In this document: positions 1-9,400 of the stretch, piece by piece
How the letters are laid out: each line of letters begins with the position of its first letter
How positions within the stretch are numbered: position 1 is the stretch's first letter
Source of the DNA: a virus
IMG/VR virus record: IMGVR_UViG_3300046167_000585
Coordinates: 1-64,000 of that record
Direction: 5' to 3' (one strand)
Length of the DNA: 64,000 nucleotides
Position numbers and translations under genes: made by a program
Notes under the pieces: generated by a model
What the model was told of the DNA's origin: nothing
What the model saw: only the letters and a program-made list of their open reading frames with translations
Databases searched by the model: none

Positions 1-82
1 TGTAGAAGCATCAGATAAAAAAGCAACAAGTATTAAACCACCTGCAGCATTATTTAATGATGAACTTTCTGAAGAAACTTAA
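1..82 (+). CDS. C-terminal end of an unidentified gene (cut by window edge)
   Basis: An open frame enters from the left edge (codons in phase with base 2) and stops at TAA 80-82, giving 26 residues ending ALFNDELSEET. It is too short to identify. The acidic tail resembles C-termini of many phage replication proteins, including single-stranded DNA-binding proteins, but that is only a guess. It overlaps the next gene by 26 bases, the tight packing seen throughout the rightward arm. If the genome is circularly assembled, this is the far end of the rightward arm that leaves the right edge of the window. Confidence 0.55.
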   Translation, partial: VEASDKKATSIKPPAALFNDELSEET

Positions 83-239
83 AATAGCAAGTGCTACTAT
101 AGGATTTTCTATTCTTGTAGTAGCACTACTAGGTGTAAGTATTATTGCAATACCTGTTTTATCTGTTATTTTTGTAGTTTTTGTAACTTACTTAGTTGTA
201 CGTGTTCTTAGTGAAGATGTAGATATAGATGATAAATAA
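57..239 (+). CDS. small membrane protein, two hydrophobic segments
   Basis: This is a 60-residue protein with a short basic N-terminus (MMNFLKKLK), then hydrophobic residues from about 12 to 50 that could form one long or two short membrane helices, and an acidic tail (EDVDIDDK). The start could be 57 or the adjacent ATG at 60. No strong Shine-Dalgarno sequence is visible, so translation is probably coupled to the overlapping upstream gene. It converges on the leftward vRNAP gene with only one base between the two stop codons. Function is unknown; small phage membrane peptides often act in host takeover or lysis, but nothing here decides that. Confidence 0.6.
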   Translation: MMNFLKKLKIASATIGFSILVVALLGVSIIAIPVLSVIFVVFVTYLVVRVLSEDVDIDDK

Positions 240-240
240 A

Positions 241-3200
241 TTACCATCCTTCTCCTTGTAATATTTCTAATCCTGGAGGTACAACTACTTCTTCAAATAT
301 TTCATCAAAACCACCTAAAGTTGGTAAAAAATTACCAGTAATTATGCTTGAATCTAGGATAGTTTCAATATCTAAACCAAGTAATCCTGTTCCTGTAAAT
401 AACAATCCTGCATTTAATGGTTTTTCTTTTATTAAATTAAATCCAGCACGTTGAATACGAACAAAGTATTTAACAAATAATATTGCTCCTATATCATTTG
501 CATAAGCTACATATCTATTTAAAGGTTGATCGTAGTTAACAAATGTTTCTATCATTGTTTTATATGCTTTATCTTCTGAAATACCTTTTTCTTGTGTTTG
601 ATAGTTGTATAAAGCATATCTAGCTACAAAATCACTTATTTGTAAAAAGTGTTGAGAAGCTTTAAATGCAGCAGTATTTTCTCCAAGATATGCATGATTA
701 GCTACATCAAAAGCTTTTCCTGTTACTAATGATCCAGCTTTTGATTCTTTTAATCTTTTAAATATTTTATTTCTATAAGTAAACTCATCTTGGTTAATAT
801 CTTCTGTAATAGATGTAAATAGACCTTGGTCAATAAATGGTGCTACTTTACTATTATTCATTTTAGCTACTAAAATATCTCTTTTATTTTGAACTTTAGC
901 ATCATTTTGTAATGCAGGAGATGCAGATATACGTATATCTAATAAACGCAATTCTTGAGCTCTTGTTTGATAGTCTACTAGTTCTGTATAAGCTTCTTTC
1001 CAAGATTTTAAAATGTAATCTATAGGTACACCATATAAGAAAGAAGTTACAAAGTTACTTGTAACGTTTACTGCAGGTACAATAGGAATTTTAAGCACAA
1101 TGTTTACTTTAGCCATTGCAACCATTTCTTTTATAAACTTTTCTAAAACTTTTGCATATCTTTGATATTTTGCAGAATTTTTAAAATATGGAATATTAGC
1201 AATTGATGGATTTACATAACCAAATACCGTATCTAACAATTTTCTTTCTATCCAAAATTCTTCTTTTCCAGTTTCTTTATTAACTGATGCGTGATACATT
1301 ACATCATCTTTAGCTTGTTTTGGTAAAGCTGAAAAGTATTCGTCTTGATATCTTCCATTATCTAAAATATTTACAAAGCCAGGCGTATTATCTTTATGGT
1401 TTTTCTTACCATATGAATACAACATTTCAATGGCTTCTCTATTAATCTTTTCTGATTTAATCTTATCCTGTAAATGACTATACATAGTCGGTAATACTTC
1501 ATCAAACATCAAATCTTGCTTTAAATGCTTTTCTGTTAAGCTATGACTTAAAGTAACACGATAATCTACAATATTTAAATCTTCGTCTACAACAGGAATC
1601 ATTACAGGTTTTTGACTTAAAATTCCTTTTCGGCTTTTTTTGTTTTGGCTTCTTTGAAAACCTTCAAACTTAGTCATAATGAAATCAGCATTATCTGGGT
1701 TTCTACTTAACATCTGTTTTTTACTAGTTCCTTTAAATTGCTTTGATGTTAAAGATATAATTCCTTTAGTCCTTGTTAAAACAGGATTGTTGTAAATAAC
1801 GTACAATCCATGTGGTTCTTTAGTATCAGATTCAACATTACCAATGAAAATGTGACCTTCTCTAATTAGTTTAGCTTTAGTATCTGGATCACTTGGCTCT
1901 ACTATTATTTGTGCATCAGGGTCAGTAACTACTGCTATATAACCTTTAGTCATTAATGCAGGGCTTGGTTTACCAGTTCTGTCTAAAAAACCTTCATTTA
2001 AAGAATCATTTTTAAATGCAGTATGTATGTTTAATAAACCTAAAAATGCATTTTCACTAGCAGTAGATTCTTCTGCTGCTAATTCTCTTTCCATCAATTC
2101 ACTTACACTTATTTTTGCATCTTTAAGATTTTCATTACGCAAAGCTAATAATGAAATATAAATATCTAATTCTTGTATTTCTTTTTCACTATTATCACGC
2201 CCATATGCTCTTTTTGATTTCATACCAGTTTTATAAATGTTGTGAGCATTTAGATACTGATTGTAATTAGTCGTTTTACCAGTTAGCATATAGTTTGCTA
2301 GTTGCGATGTTTGTAAACGATAATGCGAGTTTTTGTTAATATTTAAACGTTTGCGATATTTTGTTACTGCTGCATCAAGCTTAGTTTGGTCAGATATTAA
2401 TTCTAATATTTCATCTGTTGTAAAAGCTCCAGTACTAAATAAAACAGATAAATCTGTTTTCATAATAACTCTTGTTATATTTTCTTTTTGTTGTCTATCT
2501 AAATCATCGTATGTAATAAACATTCTTCGTAAAGCAATTTTTGTATCATCTTTATATTGTCTACGATTAGCATCTACTTGGTCATGTGATTTATATAGCA
2601 TCTTAATAAAATTATTTTCTATTCCACCAAATAAATCTGTTTTAATACCAACAAGATTATCTAACCCCATTGGTTTAAAGTTTTTATGTATTACATTTAA
2701 CTTTTCTTGTACTTTAGGATGGTTTTTAACAAACTCTCTATAAGATGATCCAAAATATGCTATTAATTTTGTGTCGTATAGTACATTAGCTAAAAAGTTA
2801 TTAATTTTTCCTTCTCTTGTAAGTCTATCAACCATCTTAATCCAAGCATCACTACCTACTCTAATTCCTCTACTTACTGCTTTTTCTAATAACTTAGCCC
2901 CTTCTTCATTACCTTTATCTAATAATGTACCTAATTTATCTGCTTTTAATGCTCTAGCAATAGAATCTCTTTTAGATTGATTAACAGCAACTATATCTCT
3001 AGTCATTTCAAATATTTGCTGTTCTACATTACTAGGTCGTTTTTTACCAGTTACTGTTCTTACAAGTCTTTCCATTAATTCAGAAACGAGTTGAATCAAT
3101 TTACCAACAAGTTGTTGATTAGGGTCTTTACTCCAAAGCGGAATAACTTGTGAATCCATGCTTTGTAATTTTCTAACTAAAAATTTATTAGTTAATGCAT

Positions 3201-6200
3201 AGGCTAAAAACTCATCTAATTCAGCTTCTGCTGGAGTTTTATCTCCAAATACGTAATCATATTGTGCTTTAGCTGCATCAATTTCTGCTTGTTTATCTGT
3301 TAAGAAAATGATATTACCATTACTATCTTTATTCAAAAAAATCTCATAAGGACGTTTTTCTGATTTTAGTATTTGTTTTTTTACCTGGTTGCGTATGCTT
3401 TCTAACTTTTGTTTATAAGTTGCATCATTACGTAAAGCAAACGCAGTAAGAATATGTATTAGTTCATGTGCGTAAACTTCTTGTGCAGTTTGTTCTGAAT
3501 AAGATTCAGGTCGATATTTGTTATATTTAATTTTTACAGAAGTATCATCAATGTATGCTTCGCCATGTGCTTTAACATTAGCTTTTAATAACGTTAATTC
3601 TGTTTTATCTAATTGAATACCTGCTTTACTAATAATCTCATCAATAACAAGTTGTAAATGACTTTGTTGTATATTTTTATCTTCATTATTTAGATAAGCA
3701 TCTTGACTAATTAGTCCAAGTTTTTCAAAAATAGCTTGTAAATTTTGACGTAAAGAGTTTGTTCTATATACTTCTTCTAATTCTGTTGCAACTATATTAT
3801 CTATAGACCTTAAAATATTGCCATCTGCATCAAAATCAGGTTCTCCTTCATCATAAAGGTCTTTAATTTTGCCAATGTTTTTAAGAGCCATTTGATTTGC
3901 ATGATTTTCTCTAGCAGGACCTTTAGGTCTTTTTTGATTCTCTATACTAAAATGTGCTCTTTCATGTTCAATTACAAAATTAATATACTCTTGTACATTT
4001 TTAAACGTGTCTTCTGGTAATGCGTCAACACCTTCTACTTTAGGTTTAGTCCAAGCTTTTTGAGCATAACCTTCTGTTATTGTAGCAATATCTATATAAA
4101 TTGCACCCAGACCATTCATATCTGTATAACCTGTTTTAGCACCTATAACTCTACCACTACCATTGCTTGCTAATAAAGACCCTTTAGCTTCTTCAACAAT
4201 TACAATTGTTTTAAGTTTATCTTCAGTAAATCCTTTAAAGTCAGGTGCTTCAATGTCATTACTACTAAAAGTAGGTTCTTCAACTTCATTAGCTTTTTCT
4301 TCTTGAGCATTTTTTGCATCTTCTTTAAGAAGATCAAATTGTTTATCTAAAGCTTTAAGAAGGGCATCTAGATTTGTTATTTCTTCTCTCTCTTTTCTTG
4401 TTAAACTAGCGAAATCTTTTTTACGTAAATTAAGTAATCTATTTTTTTCAAACATAAGAGCATCATAAATATCTTGCTCTTCTGATGTTTCAATAACAAT
4501 TTTTTCTCTTGTATCTTCTTCAGTAGTTTCTTCAGTAGTTTCTTCTGCTTTCTCTGTAGTGTCTACACCTTCTTGCTCTTGTGTTGTTGTTTCTTCAGGT
4601 GTAAGAGTTTCATCAACGATAGACTCAGGCATATACATTTGCGAAATTGTCCAATTAGCAATGTTTTGTTGCGTACTTAAGTTAGGGTCTCCATAAGCCT
4701 TAATTAAAGCATTAAGGTTACGTTTTCTAGTTTTAATAGCATTTTTAAGATCTTTAATAATCTTTTCTAAACTCATTTCATTAAGTTCTTTATACAATGC
4801 GTCTTTTTGTTTGTTAACTCTATCTCTAGCTTCTATAGTCTTAGGTTTTATTCTTTCTAATCTTTTTAGTTGTCGTTGTATTTCATCACCTCTAAATGAT
4901 TTTTTTTGAAGTGTTTCAATAAGAGCATCTTCATCAAAATTACCATTTCTATAGTTTTCTAATATTTGCTCATATTGTTCTAAAGACTTTTCTAAAAATA
5001 CGTGATTTAAATTATTGTTTAAAAAAGCTTGATTATAAATTTGAGCATTCTCAATTGCTTGATTAACTGGTGAAATGACTGCATCAAATATTGGTAGCAC
5101 TTCTGGTTTTTGTTCTAATAAATCTGCTAACACAGTAGCATCCATATTTTGAACCATATTAATTACTGCAGATACACCAGGTTCTTTAAAAGTACTAGCC
5201 GTAGTATTTGCACCAATTCTATAAATTTCTTCTAATTCATAAAGCTTACCATTAGCTTGACGCCTTGGTACCCAATCCCCTAATACTTTTCTGTATAACC
5301 GTTCAACAAGAGGTTTAGTTTTTACTTCAACTCTATTTCCATTAGTATCAACAAATCTAATTAATTGAATTAATTTACCTTGATTAGAGCTATCACCCCA
5401 AGGCGCATTTAGTCTAGGCATAAAAGAATCAGCCAAGTCTGCTGCTATTCTCATCTTAACGTCTATGTCAGTTACACCTGTACCTAAATCTCCAATTGCT
5501 TGTTCATAAGCTTGCATAAACATAAAGAATTCAGCTTCGACTGATCTTACAATGCTATCTCTACTTTCTACTATTGGTGCTAGTAATTCTTCTAAAGCAC
5601 TTTCAAATATTTTTTTAGGGTGTGCTTTTCCTTCATGATAATAAATATTATAAAAGTAAGCTTGAAATTCTTGTAGTTCTAATGGTTTCTTTTCAGTTCC
5701 TACTGTAAAACTAAAACCATAAAGATTATTACTGATTTCTACATCAGTATCTTTATCTTTTGTAGTACCTGTTTTATCTAATCTTTCAACCAGTTTTATA
5801 GGTTTTTTAAGTACATCATTGATAGCATTTTCAATTATTTGTACCTCTTCTTTAATTTTTAATTTTTCTTCTGCATTAGCATTATCATATGCTGTTTGAT
5901 GTTTACCTAAAGTATCATACAAATCAGGTGCTATAGATTCTACAACATTTCTAATAACTTTAAGTATTCCTGCTCCATAGTTACTAATCATAACTGGAGT
6001 TTTTGCTAAATCTCTAGCAAACTTAGTTAATGCGTTTTCATTATCTAATAACTCACCATGTAAAACTTTTACAGCATTCTGTTGTGTAGCACTAAAACCG
6101 TTAGGGCTATTAACGGTCACTTTTTTCATTATTTTATTAACTATGTTTCTACTAAAAGCTTGATATACATCATCTTTATTACTGTTAATAAATTTTTCAT

Positions 6201-6474
6201 AAGTAGCTTTCGCTTCTTTTTTACTAACAAATACTCCTACTCTTTCTAATGCTTCTTTTAATTTAGTAGGATTTTTAGTTTTCTTGTCTAAGTTTCCACC
6301 TAAGAATTGTAATAAACCGATTGCATAACCGTTGGTTATGCCATCGGTCTCAATACCAATACTAGTAGTAAATCCTCCATCAGGTTTATAAACAGATAAA
6401 GCAACTAAAGCCTCTAATACATGCGCACTTGCACCACCATTAGTTAATACATCTTCTTGCATTAACTTTTTCAT
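241..6474 (-). CDS. vRNAP fragment 3: catalytic core and C-terminal ejection region
   Basis: This is the longest intact piece (2077 residues from an internal Met). The true frame continues upstream without a stop to about 6960. It starts just before motif A and contains motifs A, B and C in its first 470 residues. Motif C has Phe where most relatives have His before the catalytic Asp. Downstream is a long charged, helical region with Glu/Thr-rich low complexity (around 4490-4600). Two HExxH motifs follow: HERAH at 3952-3966 and HELIH at 3454-3468. The last 600 residues are globular-looking and of unknown function. In N4 the C-terminal third is required for packaging the polymerase into the virion. 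The internal Met is not a real start: there is no ribosome site, and the conserved polymerase sequence runs through it. Confidence 0.85.
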   Translation of the reverse strand: MKKLMQEDVLTNGGASAHVLEALVALSVYKPDGGFTTSIGIETDGITNGYAIGLLQFLGGNLDKKTKNPTKLKEALERVGVFVSKKEAKATYEKFINSNKDDVYQAFSRNIVNKIMKKVTVNSPNGFSATQQNAVKVLHGELLDNENALTKFARDLAKTPVMISNYGAGILKVIRNVVESIAPDLYDTLGKHQTAYDNANAEEKLKIKEEVQIIENAINDVLKKPIKLVERLDKTGTTKDKDTDVEISNNLYGFSFTVGTEKKPLELQEFQAYFYNIYYHEGKAHPKKIFESALEELLAPIVESRDSIVRSVEAEFFMFMQAYEQAIGDLGTGVTDIDVKMRIAADLADSFMPRLNAPWGDSSNQGKLIQLIRFVDTNGNRVEVKTKPLVERLYRKVLGDWVPRRQANGKLYELEEIYRIGANTTASTFKEPGVSAVINMVQNMDATVLADLLEQKPEVLPIFDAVISPVNQAIENAQIYNQAFLNNNLNHVFLEKSLEQYEQILENYRNGNFDEDALIETLQKKSFRGDEIQRQLKRLERIKPKTIEARDRVNKQKDALYKELNEMSLEKIIKDLKNAIKTRKRNLNALIKAYGDPNLSTQQNIANWTISQMYMPESIVDETLTPEETTTQEQEGVDTTEKAEETTEETTEEDTREKIVIETSEEQDIYDALMFEKNRLLNLRKKDFASLTRKEREEITNLDALLKALDKQFDLLKEDAKNAQEEKANEVEEPTFSSNDIEAPDFKGFTEDKLKTIVIVEEAKGSLLASNGSGRVIGAKTGYTDMNGLGAIYIDIATITEGYAQKAWTKPKVEGVDALPEDTFKNVQEYINFVIEHERAHFSIENQKRPKGPARENHANQMALKNIGKIKDLYDEGEPDFDADGNILRSIDNIVATELEEVYRTNSLRQNLQAIFEKLGLISQDAYLNNEDKNIQQSHLQLVIDEIISKAGIQLDKTELTLLKANVKAHGEAYIDDTSVKIKYNKYRPESYSEQTAQEVYAHELIHILTAFALRNDATYKQKLESIRNQVKKQILKSEKRPYEIFLNKDSNGNIIFLTDKQAEIDAAKAQYDYVFGDKTPAEAELDEFLAYALTNKFLVRKLQSMDSQVIPLWSKDPNQQLVGKLIQLVSELMERLVRTVTGKKRPSNVEQQIFEMTRDIVAVNQSKRDSIARALKADKLGTLLDKGNEEGAKLLEKAVSRGIRVGSDAWIKMVDRLTREGKINNFLANVLYDTKLIAYFGSSYREFVKNHPKVQEKLNVIHKNFKPMGLDNLVGIKTDLFGGIENNFIKMLYKSHDQVDANRRQYKDDTKIALRRMFITYDDLDRQQKENITRVIMKTDLSVLFSTGAFTTDEILELISDQTKLDAAVTKYRKRLNINKNSHYRLQTSQLANYMLTGKTTNYNQYLNAHNIYKTGMKSKRAYGRDNSEKEIQELDIYISLLALRNENLKDAKISVSELMERELAAEESTASENAFLGLLNIHTAFKNDSLNEGFLDRTGKPSPALMTKGYIAVVTDPDAQIIVEPSDPDTKAKLIREGHIFIGNVESDTKEPHGLYVIYNNPVLTRTKGIISLTSKQFKGTSKKQMLSRNPDNADFIMTKFEGFQRSQNKKSRKGILSQKPVMIPVVDEDLNIVDYRVTLSHSLTEKHLKQDLMFDEVLPTMYSHLQDKIKSEKINREAIEMLYSYGKKNHKDNTPGFVNILDNGRYQDEYFSALPKQAKDDVMYHASVNKETGKEEFWIERKLLDTVFGYVNPSIANIPYFKNSAKYQRYAKVLEKFIKEMVAMAKVNIVLKIPIVPAVNVTSNFVTSFLYGVPIDYILKSWKEAYTELVDYQTRAQELRLLDIRISASPALQNDAKVQNKRDILVAKMNNSKVAPFIDQGLFTSITEDINQDEFTYRNKIFKRLKESKAGSLVTGKAFDVANHAYLGENTAAFKASQHFLQISDFVARYALYNYQTQEKGISEDKAYKTMIETFVNYDQPLNRYVAYANDIGAILFVKYFVRIQRAGFNLIKEKPLNAGLLFTGTGLLGLDIETILDSSIITGNFLPTLGGFDEIFEEVVVPPGLEILQGEGW

Positions 6475-9400
6475 AGATTTATTTAATGCTTTCTTATTGT
6501 TTAAGTTACTAATAACTTCTTTAACTATTTCGTTGTTATTAATTAACTCAAAAGTTTCTCTACCTTCTTTTAGAGTTTTAATGTTATAACCAAATGCTTG
6601 TACTACTGCTAACTTAAATACTTCTAAATCAGATTTAGATTCTATTTTAGATTCTGTACCTGCAGGATTAAACAGAGCTCTATGAATTTTGCTACGTTGC
6701 CCATTAATAGTATTACTTACAATACGTAATCTATGTTGTACTTGTGCTTTATATTTAAAATAGAATCCTGTATTACCATTACCTCGTGCTAGATAGTCTC
6801 TAACATGTTGAAGGTCTTGTAGTTTTTCTCTATTAGCAGCTTTAACAGCGTCTTTACTTAAATCATGTTGTGCTTCTTCATCTTTTACGCCTACTAAATC
6901 TTCTAATACATCATCATTTAGTAAACTAAATATTTTTAATTCGTCTTGTTTACCTATCCACTTTTACTTTTTGTAGCTTTGCCATTAAAGCTTGTGTACG
7001 TGTATTTATAGTAAAGAAGCTATCATCTGTTGTTTCTTGTACTTCTTCTACAGGTTTATCATAAGTATCTCTTAAAATAGTTTCTGCACCTTTAATAACC
7101 TTAAGGTTTTCACTATTTTCTTTAAAAACTTCTAAAACAGGATTATCTTGTATGTAAACAGTATTCCAATCTAAACTTTCCTTAGCTCGTTTACCTTCTT
7201 CTGCTTCAAAATTAAAATTAGGATTTTCGCTTAGTAAGGTTAGATCATATTCACCTCTTGCTAATTCAATTAAGCCATTTTCAACATCAACATCACCGTC
7301 TGTTTTAGCTTCAATAAATCTAGCAGTTTGAATTGATAGTAATCCTAAAGCAGTAGCTAGCCTAGGTTGTAAATTAGTTCTTTTAACTAAAGGACGTTTA
7401 AATACTTTGTTTTTAATATTTTGTAATCCAAGTATAAAATCACTTTCAGTAGGACGTTGCACAGAAATATTTAATAAATCTAATATTTCAACACCAATTT
7501 CTTTAGCTGCATCTTTTACAAAAATACCTGAATTGCCAAAAGTTGCATAATGTTCTTTACGCAAACGTCTAGTTTGTTTAGCATCTCCAAATACTAGTTC
7601 TGCTATAGCAAAAGCAGGTCTAAACTCGCTTTTCTTTTGATTAATGCCACTCCAATGCATCATAGATATCAACATTGCAAATATTACATCATCAGGCATA
7701 TTGCCATCTTGATCTAATAATAATTTAACTTCTCTAACAGCTAAAACACCTTCAGCTTTTTCTTGTCTAGTTAAACCAAGATTAATATTTTCTTGAAATA
7801 TTTTTTTAAATTCATCAAATCTACTTGCTAGTGCTTCAATATACGCAGTATCTTTAACACCTAATTTAATTAGCTTAATTCTAATTTTATCGCCAGTTAA
7901 TGTTTTATCTTCATTTTCAGAAAAGAAAGATTTACGAGTTACATCTCTAATCTTAAATAAATCATTAACTTTTAAAGATGAATCTTTTAACGAATTAAAT
8001 GTGCCTTCAAATTTATTTAATATATTGTTAGCTATTCTTTTATTTCTAGTTTCTTTTTTAACTTTTCTAGCTTCTTTTAAATTTACTTTAGCTTCTTCTA
8101 ACTTTAATTGTAAATTTTCTATTTCAACTCTTCGAGCAAGATTTCCTCTTTGTTTTTCTAAACCTTTTTAATCGGTTTATTTCTGCTTTAATATCTTTTA
8201 TCGATGTTTTTAATTCTGTTTCAGCTTCAGTAAACTGTTCACGTTCACGTGTACGTCTTTGTTTTGTTTCTTCTTTTGTTTCTTGAGGCTTTTGAGTTTC
8301 TTCTTTAACATCTACAACTTCTTCTTCAACTACTTCTTCTTTAGGTTTTTTAGGTGCTTGCTGAGTACCAGCTTTAACATCATCTAAGTTACCTGTAGTC
8401 TCTTGAGCTCTTTTAGCAATTTCTGCTTTTCTTGCTTTATTTCTAGCTTGTACTTCCTCTGCAAGACGTTTACTAGCAGTTTCATCAATATTTTTAATAA
8501 TGTTATCAATTAGCTCATTTATGTTTTCGACATAAATTGCTTCAGTTTTTACTAATCTAACAAGTTTAGGGCTTCTACCATCAATAAAAAAGTAATCTTT
8601 TTTCTTATGTCCTTTAGGTAATTCACTTTCATTTTTAAATATTTTGTAAGTTTTTTTATCAATAAAAACAGTTACTTTTGTTTTTTGATGAATTTCATAT
8701 GCTTTATCAAATTTTTTACTTTTTTCTAATAGTATTTTAACGAAATTAGCTAATTGCTTTTTTTGCTTACCTTTTAATATATTATTTTCAGCATCTTTTA
8801 GATATGTTTCAATACCTCTAAATCTAGTTCCTTCTCCAGTAAGAATTTCGTTATGTACAATTTTTAAAGTTTTCTTAACAGCAGCATCTGTTGCTGAATT
8901 AATAATTGTTTGTGTATTTTTGTAAGCTTTTGCAATTTTTTCTCTAAGCTTAACATTTTGCTTTTCAGTTTCATTTAAACCTTTTTTATCGATATTACTA
9001 CCTTTATTAAGACTATTAAGATTTAAAGAATTTAAAACTCTACCTGTTGGCTTAATAGGTTTAGTAGCAGCACCTGCAGATTGTTCTGTGCTATCTTTTT
9101 TAGGTTTAGCTTTAGGTTTAGGCTTAGCTGCAGTTTCTTCTTCTACAATCTCATCTGCAAACTCTTTTTCTAAAACTTTTCTAAGTACAATAAATTTTCT
9201 ACGTTGTTCAATAAGATTAGCTTTAACAACTTTATCTGTTGTTGCATTAATATCATTATTTAAAGTTCTTGTAGCTTCCCACAACTCATCATAAGCATCT
9301 AATACTTCTTCTTCTGCTTTATTAAGTTCATTTATGTCAGGGTCTTTTTTATTTTTTATTTTTTCATATTCTTCATATTTTTTAGTAGTTAGAACAATTA

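Noticed and set aside
8124-8180. Programmed ribosomal frameshift in the vRNAP
   Set aside because: No slippery heptamer plus pseudoknot; the same +1 homopolymer pattern recurs in three unrelated genes, so error is more likely.
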